Shown: piece by piece, positions 42,711-52,315 of the stretch
How the letters are laid out: each line of letters starts with the position of its first letter
How positions within the stretch are numbered: position 1 is the first letter of the stretch
Assembly (NCBI GenBank): GCA_034520365.1
Contig: JAXHNP010000006.1
Span: 1,233,001-1,297,000 of the forward strand
Length of the DNA: 64,000 bases
Direction of reading: 5' to 3'
Origin: Desulfobacterales bacterium
GTDB lineage: Bacteria > Desulfobacterota > Desulfobacteria > Desulfobacterales > Desulfosalsimonadaceae
Notes under the pieces: model-generated
Told to the model about the DNA's origin: nothing
The model's database searches: none
Seen by the model: only the letters and a program-made list of their open reading frames with translations
Translations under genes and position numbers: made by a program

Positions 42711-43118
42711 ATGACTGATATGTTTATATCTTACTCAAGCAATGACGCCGAGAAGGTAGGTAGGCTTGTTGAGGCACTGAAATCCAAAGGTGCAAATCTA
42801 TGGTTTGACGACGAGCAGATTTTGCCCGGAGATGATCTTATCCAAAAAATGTCAGAAGGCATTTCACAATGTCGATATTATTTGATTTGCCTGAGTCCCT
42901 CTTTTGACAAAAAGCCACCAACATCGTGGGTGAAAAAAGAATTCAAAATGGCAATGCTCAAAGAACATAAAGAGGGAAAGCAGTGCATCATTCCTGTTCG
43001 TATTAAAAAGGGCGGATCTATTCCACATGAAATAGGTGAAAAAGCATATGCAGATCTTACTACTGCTAAAAGGTGGGCCAAAAATCTTCCAAAATTATGT
43101 AAAAAACTTGGAATTTAG
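42711..43118 (+). CDS. TIR-domain protein
   Basis: A 135-residue protein that is essentially a single TIR domain: MFISYSSNDAEKVGRLVEAL, LWFDDEQILPGDD (the BB-loop area), YYLICLSPSF and SWVKKEFKMAM. Glu77 in the last motif corresponds to the catalytic Glu of TIR NADases, so NAD+ cleavage is plausible. In bacteria such proteins are mainly effectors in anti-phage systems, where a sensor activates them. No sensor is fused; the giant ATPase in the next cassette might be one, but each cassette is a separate unit. A GAAGGGA site 8 bases before ATG 42711 supports this start over 42666. Confidence 0.85.
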   Translation: MTDMFISYSSNDAEKVGRLVEALKSKGANLWFDDEQILPGDDLIQKMSEGISQCRYYLICLSPSFDKKPPTSWVKKEFKMAMLKEHKEGKQCIIPVRIKKGGSIPHEIGEKAYADLTTAKRWAKNLPKLCKKLGI

Positions 43119-43124
43119 AATGTT

Positions 43125-43251
43125 TTATAACATGGCAGTGCATTGGACAGCCAGGGACAGGGCGGTTTAAAACTTTTTGGGGGTGCGACCTCTTTTATCT
43201 TTATTGTTCTTAAGTGGAAGCCCTGGCTGCCACTGACCGCCGGCGTTATAT
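43125..43251 (+). other. attC site 1 (TIR cassette)
   Basis: Ends TTATAAC (43125) and GTTATAT (43245) are complementary cores. Arms CAGCCAGGGAC and GCCCTGGCTG pair inside, leaving a loop of about 50 bases. Length is 127 bases. Confidence 0.85.
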
Positions 43252-43290
43252 GTCCATTATTGTCATGAATGAATCGAATTATGAGGTTTG

Positions 43291-46200
43291 ATGGGACGAG
43301 AGCGCAAAACCGATAAAGTCAGGGCTTCACGGGACGGCCATGAGTTTCATGAGGCCTGGACAGCACGTAAGGCGACTCAGTTGCTATGGCCCGATGCCGA
43401 GTTGACTGCTATCGCCGTTGAAGGGACTTCACCTTCCGATCAGGCTAGAGCGTCTGCTGCTACGGTTGAAGTTGCTGACTTGACATTCTATTATAACGGT
43501 CCACCGAATTTCGAGGATTCCGCCCGAACGGTAATTGCCCAGTTCAAATACTCTATTGCTGATCAGAACAAGGACTTTCGTGCTGCTCACGCAAAGAAGA
43601 CAGTACAAAAGTTTGGTGTGACCTATCGCTCATATAAACATAGATACGGTGCCAAGGCGGTCGATGAGAAACTCGAATTTCAGCTCGTCACGAACCAGCT
43701 AATCAGTGAATCGTTGCTTCAAGCCATTGAGGCAACAGCAACGGGATCGAGCCTTGCCGGTGATATTAAGGCGCAAGCGGAGCAATTTAAGACGGCTTCT
43801 GGTTTGTCGGGAAAACCACTGGCTGCATTTGCGAGAAAGCTGAAAATCATTGGCCGCTCTGGAAGCTTGCCACAAACAAAGGACGAGCTTGCCAGCATGC
43901 TCGTAGACTGGTCTGCTACGAGTGATTCGATTGCTTCTGCCCGGCTTGGGAAGCTTAGAGAACTTGTACGTGACAAGGCTGGGTATGCCGGTACTAACCG
44001 AAATCTGATCAGACGCACTGACGTGCTGGCCGCTCTTCAGATCGGTGACCCGAAGGACCTACTTCCCTGTCAAGCGGCTCTCGTCGATGTCGGTAAAATA
44101 CTTGAGCGGGAGCAGCTCCGCGAGGTTATGACTCGTATCGAAAGCACCTCAACGCCGCTACTTATTCATGCGACCGGTGGCGTGGGCAAAACAGTCTTTA
44201 TGGATTCTCTGGCCTCGAAGATCGCTTCGGACCATGAGGTTGTTTTCTTCGATTGTTTTGGAGGCGGTGCTTACCGCTCTCCAGAAGACGCGCGACACTT
44301 ACCTAAGAAGGGGCTCATTCATATTGCTAATGCATTGGCATTTCGCGGCCTCTGCGATCCGATGCTCCCGGACAGCCCTGATGTCCACACTTTACTCAGA
44401 ACATTTCGCCGCCGCCTTACGCAGTGCCTGAACACCATCTCGCGCATGATGCCAGGACGCAAGCTGGCAATTTTCATCGATGCCATAGACAATGCAGCTA
44501 TTGCTGCTGGCCAGGCAAGTGAAGACTGTTTTCCCATTAAGCTGCTGGAGAGTCTCGATACGGAATCGATTGACGGCGTAAAGTTTGTCGTGTCCTGCCG
44601 TACAGAACGTAAGCCGAACACCTATGCCCAGTTTGATGAATTCGAATTATACCCGTTTACCAAAGATGAAACAACCACGTTCTTGCGTGCGCGATTGAAA
44701 AGCGTCACAACCTTAGAAATAAACGTCGCGCAAGCCCGGTCAGGCGGCAATCCACGTGTGCTGGATTACCTGGTCAAGGCAGATCGCGGCCTTCTCGATC
44801 CATCCGAGATTAACAAGGAAATCGAGTTGGACGACCTGATCCAACAAAGAATTACGGATGCGCTTTCTTTGGCCACAAAGCGCGGTTATGAGGAGAAGGA
44901 ACTCAGTGCTTTCCTTGCAGGGCTCGCGGTGCTTCCTCCGCCGGTACCAATAGATGAGTATGCTGCTGCTCATGGCATGGAACTCGCCGCCATTGAGAGC
45001 TTTGCTTCAGACCTTAGCCCTCTATTGGAGCGCACCAATCATGGGCTCATGTTCCGTGATGAGCCAACGGAAACGCTGATCCACCAACGATACGCGACAT
45101 CACGTGATGCTCTTGAGCGTGTTGCATCCAATCTCCTTGCTCGCCAGGATGCGTCGGTATATGCAGCCCGTGCGCTTCCACGTCTGCTACAAGAACTCGA
45201 TGATGATGAACGGCTGTTCTCACTTGCTTTCGATGATCGTATTCCTACCTCAATTACCAGCACAGTTGGCAAGCGCAATATTCAATATGCCCGGCTTAAG
45301 GCAGCCACTTTACATGCGTCTCTTAAGGTTGATTACAACAGCCTTGTGCGGCTGCTCGTCGAGTTATCGACCTTAGCCGAGGTTGATCAGCGTGGAGCTA
45401 ATTACCTGCTGGAACATCCTGATCTTGTCGTTGCTGCCGAAGATGTTGACGCCCGTCGGCGACTATTTGAAATAAGAACTGTTTGGCCAGGAACACGACA
45501 TGCGCGTCTTGCCATCGTTAATGTTTTATCGGGTGATCCGACAGAGGCGACCCGCCATGCCCATGCAAATGAAGAGTGGATACAGCATTACCGGCGCACA
45601 GAGCGAAAAAATTTTGATCGTAAACCGGTTCCTGATCAGACTGACATCGCTGGTACAAGTTTCTTTCTGATCTCGGAAGGTCGAATAGAAGATGCTGCCG
45701 GTTACCTCACAGGTTGGCGGGATTGGTATTCCTTTGAAGTCTCTAAGCTCGTCCTGAGATATGCGCAACTTGCGAGCTCGTTAGGAACGCAGTCCGATAG
45801 ACAGACTAAACAATTCATTAATGCGCTCTCCAGTATCGGTCCGATTGCGGCTGCATTGTCTTTTCAGGAGCTGTCGAACTCCAGACGTAAGCCGCTTTGC
45901 GCCAAACTCGCTGCTCTCTGCAAGAAGGAGACTAATCTTTACTTGCCGGAAAAAAGCTACACGCGCCGAAAAAGCTATGAACTCGAAGACGGCCTGAGGA
46001 AGTCGGCCGCTGTTGCGCTCTCATTGGGGCTCGTCACTGCGGCACAATCTATTTCACTAAGAGCACGGCATGATCGGCCTGGTATCTGGGTATACCGTGA
46101 CGCGTTCAGCCGCACAGATGATGTATTCGCTTATATATTCCGGATTGCCCTGCTTGCTGCCGCAAAGAAGCGTAATATTCACGAGAAGGATTTACTACCA

Positions 46201-49200
46201 AAAGAGCTCGTATCGGTCTGCATCCGCATTCCGAAGACCATTTCTGGAAAAATCTTCATAGAGAAGGGCAAGGAGCAGCTCTCCAAGCTTCCGCGCAAGC
46301 CGCGTTACTATGATGGACAGACCAAGAACGTGCCGGCTAATGCCATTGGCTATGATGAGCGGCAGGCTGCTGAGCGATTTCTTGGCATCCGCCTGGAGCC
46401 GCTGCTTACTCTCACAAAGGCACTGTCGGCTGCACTCGCGGCATCGACGCGGACGATCAATAAACGCTTTGTCGAGCTTGTGGAAGCCTGGGAGCAGACT
46501 CGAAAGAATAGCGACCATTACCGGGCAGGTGATATCGATCCCTTCTTTCAATCCTTGGGTCTTGACGCTGTTATCTTCACATTGTGGTCTCACAGCGGGC
46601 TGAAGCCACAATCCATAGAGCGCATGCTGACTGCCATACACGCCCGTATGAGCAGCGCCAGTGACTTGGTTCGTATCATTGCGATTCTCGCGCAACGAAC
46701 CTCGCTGCACTCGATTGCAGGAGAGCAGGCCATAAGGGCGCGCGCGCTGATCGAGAAAGAAGATGAAGTTACCTATCGGGCATCTCTCTTTGGCGCTCTT
46801 GGCCGGGCAATACTTCCAGCCAGCCTCGATGAGGCTGCTGCGTACTTCCGGGATGGCCTGGAGCAGATGGATGCAATCGGTTCAGGTGATTACCTGTTCA
46901 CGAATGAGCTGCTCTTATTCGCATCGGAGATGAAAGGTGACGAACTGGAAGAAGGTGACTTTCACACGTTGAGCAATATCTGCGAACTCAATATGGGGGA
47001 GGAGCCCCAGAAGTTTTTCTGGGGGGCATACGGTCGCGGCATGGCAAAGGCAGCCGGGATGCGCGGCATAGCCAAACTCAGTCGCTGGGATGACCGCAAC
47101 AGGATAGCTCTGGACAACACACTTCTTACCTATCTTACGGGATTGCTCGAAGCGGGAAAGATTGATCCAAAGGGCGCGCTTTGTTTAAACCGCCTCGCCA
47201 ATCCGGTTGAGTATTTCTATGCCGGGACGAAGGAGTTTGCCAAAGCTCTGCGCGCCCAGGCAGGGCCGGATGCTGAAGTGATTACGGAGCTGGCAACACA
47301 GTTCGAGGATGATAATCCGACGATAGCGAGTGATGAGACTGTCGAGATACTTTACGCGCTGGCTGACGAAGCGCTGGGGGCATCGCATGATCTAACTAAG
47401 CACCTGAAAATTGCGCGGGACCGATACGAGACCGCAAGGCAAGGACGTAATATTGCGCATGGCAGTGGCAACGATTTCGATCCGAAGATGAGCAAAGAAG
47501 CTGCCAAACGTGACAGTGCAAACCGGGAGGCACTCGCACGTATAGTTGAAGCTACGGACCCGACCGACGAGGCTTCGCTTGTTAAGGCTATCGACGAATT
47601 CAATGTGCTGGGGAACATTTATGACCTAAAAGGTGGCTTTTTTTCCTCGCTGCGAGCCAAAGTGCCCTATGCAGCGCGCAGCCAGTATGTGCGCAATGTT
47701 GCTAATCTGGACCATCTGTTTTTATATTGGAAACTCGCAGAATTGAAAGATGCGAAGGAAGCGTGGGGCGGTTCATCCGCGGTGCTTGCGGGCGTCTTTA
47801 GGAGCCTGGCACAGCCTCTGATTCTTGCCCATGCCGATGATTTGGTCGATAACGGTCAATTTTCTGGATCGAGCATCAAGGAAATATCGGAGTTCACTGG
47901 CGTGCCCATGGCCGAACTCGTTCTTGAAATGATAAAGGTCTTCTCTCGTCCTGATAGCACCGTCGCTGGATCAGTATGGCTTGCATTTGCGAATTTCATA
48001 TGTCCGGAAGCGGATGAAGGCCAGGGACAGCTTGCCCTGACGCGCCTTCTGTCGGGCGCTTCAGCACGGTTTTCCGACAACGTGAAAGATGGCCCATGGA
48101 AATCAGGATGCTACCCTGCTGATAGCTTTACCGAAATCGCTGCTGGGCTAATATGGCGTGTCCTCGGTTCGCCCCATGCGGTTGACAGGTGGCGCGCGGC
48201 TCACTGCATACGCCGATTTGCAAAGTTTAGGCGTTGGGACATTGTCGACACGGTTGTTGCCGCCTTCGACTCAAAGACTGCTGAACCGTTTCAGGCACCA
48301 GAGCTCGTGTTCTACTACCTTCATGCACGGTTATGGCTCCTGATCACCCTGGCGCGGGCCGCTATCAATCATCCCGATCAGGTTGCGCGTTACAAGGATT
48401 TGCTCCTGGCTGTCATCATGGAAATTGACGAGCCGCATGTGCTTATGCGCCACTTTGCTGCCAAAGCGCTTATTGCCTGTGTGGATCGAAGCAAACTTGC
48501 GCTTGACGCAGCCACGCTTAAGATTGTGCGTAATGCCGACGAGTCCCCGCACCCGCGTTTACGAAAGAAAAGCCACAACGTCGGTGGCTTCTATCAGGGC
48601 CGCCCGAAGTCTTTACCCGAGCCGTATTTTCAGTTTTATCTGGAGTACGAATTTAATAAGCATGACGTTGATAACCTCGGCCGTGTTTTCGGCAAGGGAT
48701 GCTGGGAAGTTGATGACATGATGTCAAGTATCGTACAAAATATTGATCCTTCAATGACGAACATGTATGAGGATGGTGGCCGCGAGTCCCACGGGCAAAA
48801 TTTTCATGGAATAACAACCCGCTTTCATAGCTATGGGCAGCAGCTCGGCTGGCATGCTCTATTTATTGCTGCAGGTAAGCTGCTTGCCGCACATCCTGTA
48901 ACCGACGACTGGTGGTATGAGGACGACCCGTGGGGAGAGTGGCTTAGCCGCTACGTGCTTACTCGCAAGGATGGCTTATGGCTTTCTGATGGTACGGATA
49001 GGACGCCTGATGATGCCTCTGTGAGGCTGCTTGAATCTAAGAAGAAGGGACTTGCGATAACAGGCGATCAGCAGAACATTATGGGGCTTGCCGGCTTAGA
49101 TATTGAGAAAGGCGTTAACAAAGAACTGATTATTCAGGGCAGATGGTATTCATCCGATGGTGTTGAAATAGGACTATCCTCTGCGCTTGTTCCACCCAAA

Positions 49201-49767
49201 AAGGCCGAGCAGTTTGCAAGAAAGCTCATTCGCGAAAAACCAATACTAGTGTGGCTACCTGCTTTCCAAGGCAACGAAGATGATGACGAATATCTGCACA
49301 GTGATAAGAAGGAGTACTCGCCCTGGATCGTTTGTCCGTCCGGCGAGGTCCGGTTGGATGAGCATGATCCATATGGCGTTTCGGTCGCCAACTTTCGGCC
49401 GCGTCTTGCGCAAGATTATTCAGAGTTCTGTAAGCTGACACGGCAAGATGAGTTTGGACGTTTCTGGAATAACAATCATGGGGTGTTATCGCTCTGGGCC
49501 GAGGCCTGGGGACGCGATGAAACAAATAGAGAAGGCGGCCCTCAGCCAGGGCTGCGGCTTCTCTGCAAATCAAGCATCCTTAAGAAAGTGCTGACAAATT
49601 ACGACAAGGAGCTGTTATTGCTCTTCGACCTTCAGCGTTATGAGAAAGAGACCTACCGAAGCAGCGGATGGTTTTCGCATTCTATCGGTGTAGTGCGGAT
49701 TGATAAGTCGCTCAATGTGGAATACTTCAAAGGTCGCGTAAACTACTTGCACAAGTCGGAGTGGTAG
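43291..49767 (+). CDS. Avs-like STAND NTPase with N-terminal PD-(D/E)xK nuclease-like domain
   Basis: A 2158-residue protein. Residues 15-135 look like a Cap4/DUF4297-type nuclease: HEFHEAWTARKATQLL, then VADLTFYY (D63) and IAQFKYS (Q84, K86), giving a D...QxK active-site pattern. Residues 280-480 are a STAND-type P-loop ATPase: ATGGVGKT (about 294-301), KLAIFIDAIDN (Walker B, 391-401), VVSCRTER and LYPFTKDETTTFL. The remaining 1600 residues are mostly helical, repeat-like and end with a Trp-rich region; this is where Avs proteins carry their phage-protein sensor. Domain order and length match antiviral STAND (Avs) proteins, which tetramerise on phage terminase or portal and cut DNA. The ATG at 43291 has GAGG 4 bases away; it starts 40 bases after the attC core. 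Confidence 0.82.
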   Translation: MGRERKTDKVRASRDGHEFHEAWTARKATQLLWPDAELTAIAVEGTSPSDQARASAATVEVADLTFYYNGPPNFEDSARTVIAQFKYSIADQNKDFRAAHAKKTVQKFGVTYRSYKHRYGAKAVDEKLEFQLVTNQLISESLLQAIEATATGSSLAGDIKAQAEQFKTASGLSGKPLAAFARKLKIIGRSGSLPQTKDELASMLVDWSATSDSIASARLGKLRELVRDKAGYAGTNRNLIRRTDVLAALQIGDPKDLLPCQAALVDVGKILEREQLREVMTRIESTSTPLLIHATGGVGKTVFMDSLASKIASDHEVVFFDCFGGGAYRSPEDARHLPKKGLIHIANALAFRGLCDPMLPDSPDVHTLLRTFRRRLTQCLNTISRMMPGRKLAIFIDAIDNAAIAAGQASEDCFPIKLLESLDTESIDGVKFVVSCRTERKPNTYAQFDEFELYPFTKDETTTFLRARLKSVTTLEINVAQARSGGNPRVLDYLVKADRGLLDPSEINKEIELDDLIQQRITDALSLATKRGYEEKELSAFLAGLAVLPPPVPIDEYAAAHGMELAAIESFASDLSPLLERTNHGLMFRDEPTETLIHQRYATSRDALERVASNLLARQDASVYAARALPRLLQELDDDERLFSLAFDDRIPTSITSTVGKRNIQYARLKAATLHASLKVDYNSLVRLLVELSTLAEVDQRGANYLLEHPDLVVAAEDVDARRRLFEIRTVWPGTRHARLAIVNVLSGDPTEATRHAHANEEWIQHYRRTERKNFDRKPVPDQTDIAGTSFFLISEGRIEDAAGYLTGWRDWYSFEVSKLVLRYAQLASSLGTQSDRQTKQFINALSSIGPIAAALSFQELSNSRRKPLCAKLAALCKKETNLYLPEKSYTRRKSYELEDGLRKSAAVALSLGLVTAAQSISLRARHDRPGIWVYRDAFSRTDDVFAYIFRIALLAAAKKRNIHEKDLLPKELVSVCIRIPKTISGKIFIEKGKEQLSKLPRKPRYYDGQTKNVPANAIGYDERQAAERFLGIRLEPLLTLTKALSAALAASTRTINKRFVELVEAWEQTRKNSDHYRAGDIDPFFQSLGLDAVIFTLWSHSGLKPQSIERMLTAIHARMSSASDLVRIIAILAQRTSLHSIAGEQAIRARALIEKEDEVTYRASLFGALGRAILPASLDEAAAYFRDGLEQMDAIGSGDYLFTNELLLFASEMKGDELEEGDFHTLSNICELNMGEEPQKFFWGAYGRGMAKAAGMRGIAKLSRWDDRNRIALDNTLLTYLTGLLEAGKIDPKGALCLNRLANPVEYFYAGTKEFAKALRAQAGPDAEVITELATQFEDDNPTIASDETVEILYALADEALGASHDLTKHLKIARDRYETARQGRNIAHGSGNDFDPKMSKEAAKRDSANREALARIVEATDPTDEASLVKAIDEFNVLGNIYDLKGGFFSSLRAKVPYAARSQYVRNVANLDHLFLYWKLAELKDAKEAWGGSSAVLAGVFRSLAQPLILAHADDLVDNGQFSGSSIKEISEFTGVPMAELVLEMIKVFSRPDSTVAGSVWLAFANFICPEADEGQGQLALTRLLSGASARFSDNVKDGPWKSGCYPADSFTEIAAGLIWRVLGSPHAVDRWRAAHCIRRFAKFRRWDIVDTVVAAFDSKTAEPFQAPELVFYYLHARLWLLITLARAAINHPDQVARYKDLLLAVIMEIDEPHVLMRHFAAKALIACVDRSKLALDAATLKIVRNADESPHPRLRKKSHNVGGFYQGRPKSLPEPYFQFYLEYEFNKHDVDNLGRVFGKGCWEVDDMMSSIVQNIDPSMTNMYEDGGRESHGQNFHGITTRFHSYGQQLGWHALFIAAGKLLAAHPVTDDWWYEDDPWGEWLSRYVLTRKDGLWLSDGTDRTPDDASVRLLESKKKGLAITGDQQNIMGLAGLDIEKGVNKELIIQGRWYSSDGVEIGLSSALVPPKKAEQFARKLIREKPILVWLPAFQGNEDDDEYLHSDKKEYSPWIVCPSGEVRLDEHDPYGVSVANFRPRLAQDYSEFCKLTRQDEFGRFWNNNHGVLSLWAEAWGRDETNREGGPQPGLRLLCKSSILKKVLTNYDKELLLLFDLQRYEKETYRSSGWFSHSIGVVRIDKSLNVEYFKGRVNYLHKSEW

Positions 49768-49843
49768 GTAGCTAAAATTCCACATCTGGCCGATAAACTC
49801 GTGGTGTGAAACGACACATTGTTGAAAAATCCAAATACGCGAT

Positions 49844-49918
49844 ACATAACCTCTCCTGCTGCACCCTGACCGGTGTTCCGCTGCCGCTACACACCGGCAG
49901 ATGAGCAGGTCGTTAGGA
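49844..49918 (+). other. attC site 2 (giant ATPase cassette)
   Basis: ACATAAC and GTTAGGA cores flank arms CCTGCT...CCGGTGT and ACACCGG...AGCAGG, with a loop of about 12 bases. Length is 75 bases. It closes a cassette of about 6.67 kb that starts at 43245. Confidence 0.85.
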
Positions 49919-49924
49919 GGCTAC

Positions 49925-50182
49925 ATGAAAGCAATAACAGATGAAGTTTTCGATGAAATTTTGAATACACTTAAACACGCCCGGGTATTTATATCCAGCA
50001 GACAGAAAATGCACCCAGACGGAATAAAGCTGCATGAAGACTTGATAGCATATTTAGAAAACGCCTCCCAACCATCAAATTCAGCGGACGCGGATGAATT
50101 TTGCGAGTGTGGGTCAAATATGGGGTGGGATGAGCTTGGGAATTGGGCGTGTCTTAGCGATAACCACCGCGCCGCTGATTAA
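49925..50182 (+). CDS. Unrecognised 85-residue cassette protein
   Basis: A small acidic protein with a helical N terminus (DEVFDEILNTLKHARVFISS) and a Cys pair near the C terminus (FCECGSNMGWDEL, with a third Cys after it). The start lies 7 bases after the attC core, and the GTTAGGAGG core itself supplies the ribosome binding site, a common trick in integron cassettes. Function is unknown. Confidence 0.65.
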   Translation: MKAITDEVFDEILNTLKHARVFISSRQKMHPDGIKLHEDLIAYLENASQPSNSADADEFCECGSNMGWDELGNWACLSDNHRAAD

Positions 50183-50210
50183 ACCGTTCTTTGTCATAAA
50201 AGGAGGAGAG

Positions 50211-50429
50211 ATGTCAAAAGTTAAAGAGATCCAAATTAGGTGCCTCGACCAATCATGCAATGCATGGTTCAATTCACCAATATTCTTTGGTGATTCAGAG
50301 TCTTTTGATACATCTACTTTAATAGGTAACACAGTACAATGCCCGAAATGTGGCAGAATGACTCCATGCAATAAAGAGAATATGAGAGTTCGTGCTGCTG
50401 ATGGTGGTTTTGTTGGCATAGATACATGA
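50211..50429 (+). CDS. Unrecognised 72-residue zinc-ribbon-like cassette protein
   Basis: A small protein with two Cys pairs (RCLDQSC near the N terminus and CPKCGRMTPC near residue 45-55) that can form a zinc ribbon. A very strong AAAGGAGGAGAG site precedes ATG 50211, so this start is preferred over an upstream one in the same frame at 50094 that lies within the previous gene. It shares a cassette with the 85-residue gene 28 bases upstream. Confidence 0.65.
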   Translation: MSKVKEIQIRCLDQSCNAWFNSPIFFGDSESFDTSTLIGNTVQCPKCGRMTPCNKENMRVRAADGGFVGIDT

Positions 50430-50457
50430 ACCTAAAACATATCATTGAATACAACAA

Positions 50458-50587
50458 CACAGAACCAGGCAGTCCAGTGGACATCTACAGCCGGTGCATT
50501 TTTGAAAGTTTGTTTGAAATTGGGATTAACCGTTTTTTAAAAAAGTCAGTGGAAGCCCTGGCTGCTCACTGACCGCCAACGTTCGGC
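50458..50587 (+). other. attC site 3, left half diverged
   Basis: The right half is clear: GGAAGCCCTGGCTGCTCACT, then GACCGCC and the core GTTCGGC (50581-50587), almost the same as site 1. The left half (around ACAGAACCAGGCAGTCCAGT) pairs poorly, so the left end is approximate. Confidence 0.5.
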
Positions 50588-50599
50588 AGGATAGAGAGA

Positions 50600-51255
50600 A
50601 TGAGATGTGATGTCTGTAACGCAGCCGTAACACCGGGGGCCGGAGAACGGATAACTCCGGATGTTTTTACCTACCTCCTCGATAACGGATTCGGACTTGA
50701 TGAGACCAATATCAAGATGCTCACAGATGCTGGCATACCCCGTTCCGCGGCGGAGGCAGCACTCACGGAGCAATATCGACAAAGCACGTCGGATTGGTTC
50801 TTTGTCCCCGGTGCGCGGCTAAGGCAATGGCCATGATGGCGCGACGAACCGAATCGTGGGTGACACCCGATTACTTGTCTGTCACACGAACGGCCGAAGA
50901 AGTGGGATTGGGATTTGATGTCCTCGGGGCACCCGTCGCATTAGGCCGTGTGGTTTGGCACGAATGCATTGAATGGACAGATAGAGATTCGGAGCGCCAG
51001 ACATACCAGGAGCAGGACGCCCGTCTTTGGGATGTCATGTTCACTGGTGGCGGGACATTGCAGTTGAAGGTTAATGAGTTCATGAAAAGCCGAGTTCACC
51101 GGTATTCTGTCCTGTGCATCCCTCGCGATGGGGAAAGCACTGATGCCATCAAGATCAACCTACTCATCAGTCCCAGAAAAATTCGTGGGCAGCTGTGGCT
51201 TGTAATAGACAAAGCCGAACCATCAGGTGCAGGCGACGCTTGGCAGCGCGCCTGA
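50600..51255 (+). pseudogene. Zinc-ribbon cassette protein broken by a frameshift
   Basis: The first frame (50600-50836) starts RCDVCNAAVTPGAGE and continues to STSDW. The expected second Cys pair, VLCPRCAAKA, lies in the +1 frame that continues to 51255. Restoring one G in the run at 50793-50795 would join them into one protein with CxxC...CxxC. The long second part (RTESWVTPDYLSVTRT onward, about 140 residues) is unrecognised. An alternative is two genes, the second starting at TTG 50794, but the split Cys pairs favour a frameshift. The 3' end overlaps attC site 4. Confidence 0.6.
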
Positions 51256-51270
51256 CCTGCGACGTTAGCT
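51214..51270 (+). other. attC site 4
   Basis: GCCGAAC and GTTAGCT cores with arms GGTGCAGGCG and CGCGCCTGACC around a short loop, 57 bases. The centre GCAGGCGACGCTTG is shared with site 10. Confidence 0.85.
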
Positions 51271-51275
51271 TTTCA

Positions 51276-51953
51276 ATGGTGAACTTTATGAGAGATCTAA
51301 GTAAATATGAAAAATCTGTTATAAAGAAAATATCCGAAATAAATCCTGTTGATCTGGTAACAATATCAGGATTTGTTTCAGAACAACTATTTTCGATTGA
51401 GAGCGGTATGGCTCTTGTGTTTTTGCCTGATAGGGGAGAGGCGCTTTTATATCTAAGGGGCAAGAAAGAAGATGCAATTAATCGTCAGAGAATGGCTGAG
51501 TTTCTCGAACTGCTCTCTTTGATCGAATACTTGAGAACTGAAAGATATATACACAGCATTACTTTTTCGGCATCGGCTCCTTCCTTTGTGATGTGTAGAG
51601 ACTTTGACGCTGTTTCGCAAGACGAAAAGAATAATATTATTCTGAATAAGGAAGGCTATTACATAGATCCCAAAAACCCAAGTTGGATATTCAGTTCTGA
51701 TGGAAGTAGAGAATTTGAAGGATTGCTTTTTACCAAAAAACAATCATCTATTTATAGAATCTTAGAAAACATCATAAGTTCACCGCTTGCACCCACTCAA
51801 GAGCTTAAAGGTTTTGTGTCAAATAACTTCAAAACGAAAGAAGAATTAAAGCATTCGCAGGCTATGCTTTATACAAGAATCGCGCTTGGAGTTGCGATAT
51901 CTTTTGGTGTCATTAGCACAATAATTGGATTGGCAGGGATGAAATGCCCCTAA
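51276..51953 (+). CDS. Unrecognised protein with C-terminal membrane anchor
   Basis: A 225-residue protein, mostly soluble, with a single hydrophobic helix near the C terminus (IALGVAISFGVISTIIGLAG). The body has IKKISEINPVDLVTISGFV and SIYRILENIISSPLAP but no known motif. The DNA is visibly AT-richer than the flanking chromosome, as expected for an acquired cassette. Start is ATG 51276, 5 bases after the attC core, or ATG 51288. A tail-anchored effector is one possibility. Confidence 0.65.
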   Translation: MVNFMRDLSKYEKSVIKKISEINPVDLVTISGFVSEQLFSIESGMALVFLPDRGEALLYLRGKKEDAINRQRMAEFLELLSLIEYLRTERYIHSITFSASAPSFVMCRDFDAVSQDEKNNIILNKEGYYIDPKNPSWIFSSDGSREFEGLLFTKKQSSIYRILENIISSPLAPTQELKGFVSNNFKTKEELKHSQAMLYTRIALGVAISFGVISTIIGLAGMKCP

Positions 51954-51969
51954 TCAAGTATGCATTCAA

Positions 51970-51992
51970 GAAAGCTAACCTCTCAGGATAAA
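51970..51992 (+). other. Left half of a disrupted attC site
   Basis: AAAGCTAACCTCTCAGG resembles the left end (GCTAAC core) of an attC after the membrane-anchored protein gene. No matching right half is found before the transposase remnant at 52.3 kb. Between 51992 and 52315 no gene is seen. Confidence 0.4.
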
Positions 51993-52315
51993 GTCGACCC
52001 ATTATGCAAACTTTTCCAAGTGCCGCAAATAGCCGCTGGGTCGATCTCTATCAAATGTTCATGAAGCCCGTTTTTGCTATAAGGGTATTGAGTCGAAGAA
52101 GAGAAGATGTGCCGGATGTTTTTCCGTTAAAGAAGATGCTATTTTTAGCGGCAGCACGTTGATTTTGACCAGAAACATCTGTTTATCGCCTGGTACACGA
52201 TGAGATCTTTGAAAAATATACTCGGTTTTTGACGCCATATCCGCTCGCAGGCCGCAGATATCCTGTTGCCCGAAACGGCATTGTCTGATTTCCTGAAATA
52301 AACGATAAACTATGA

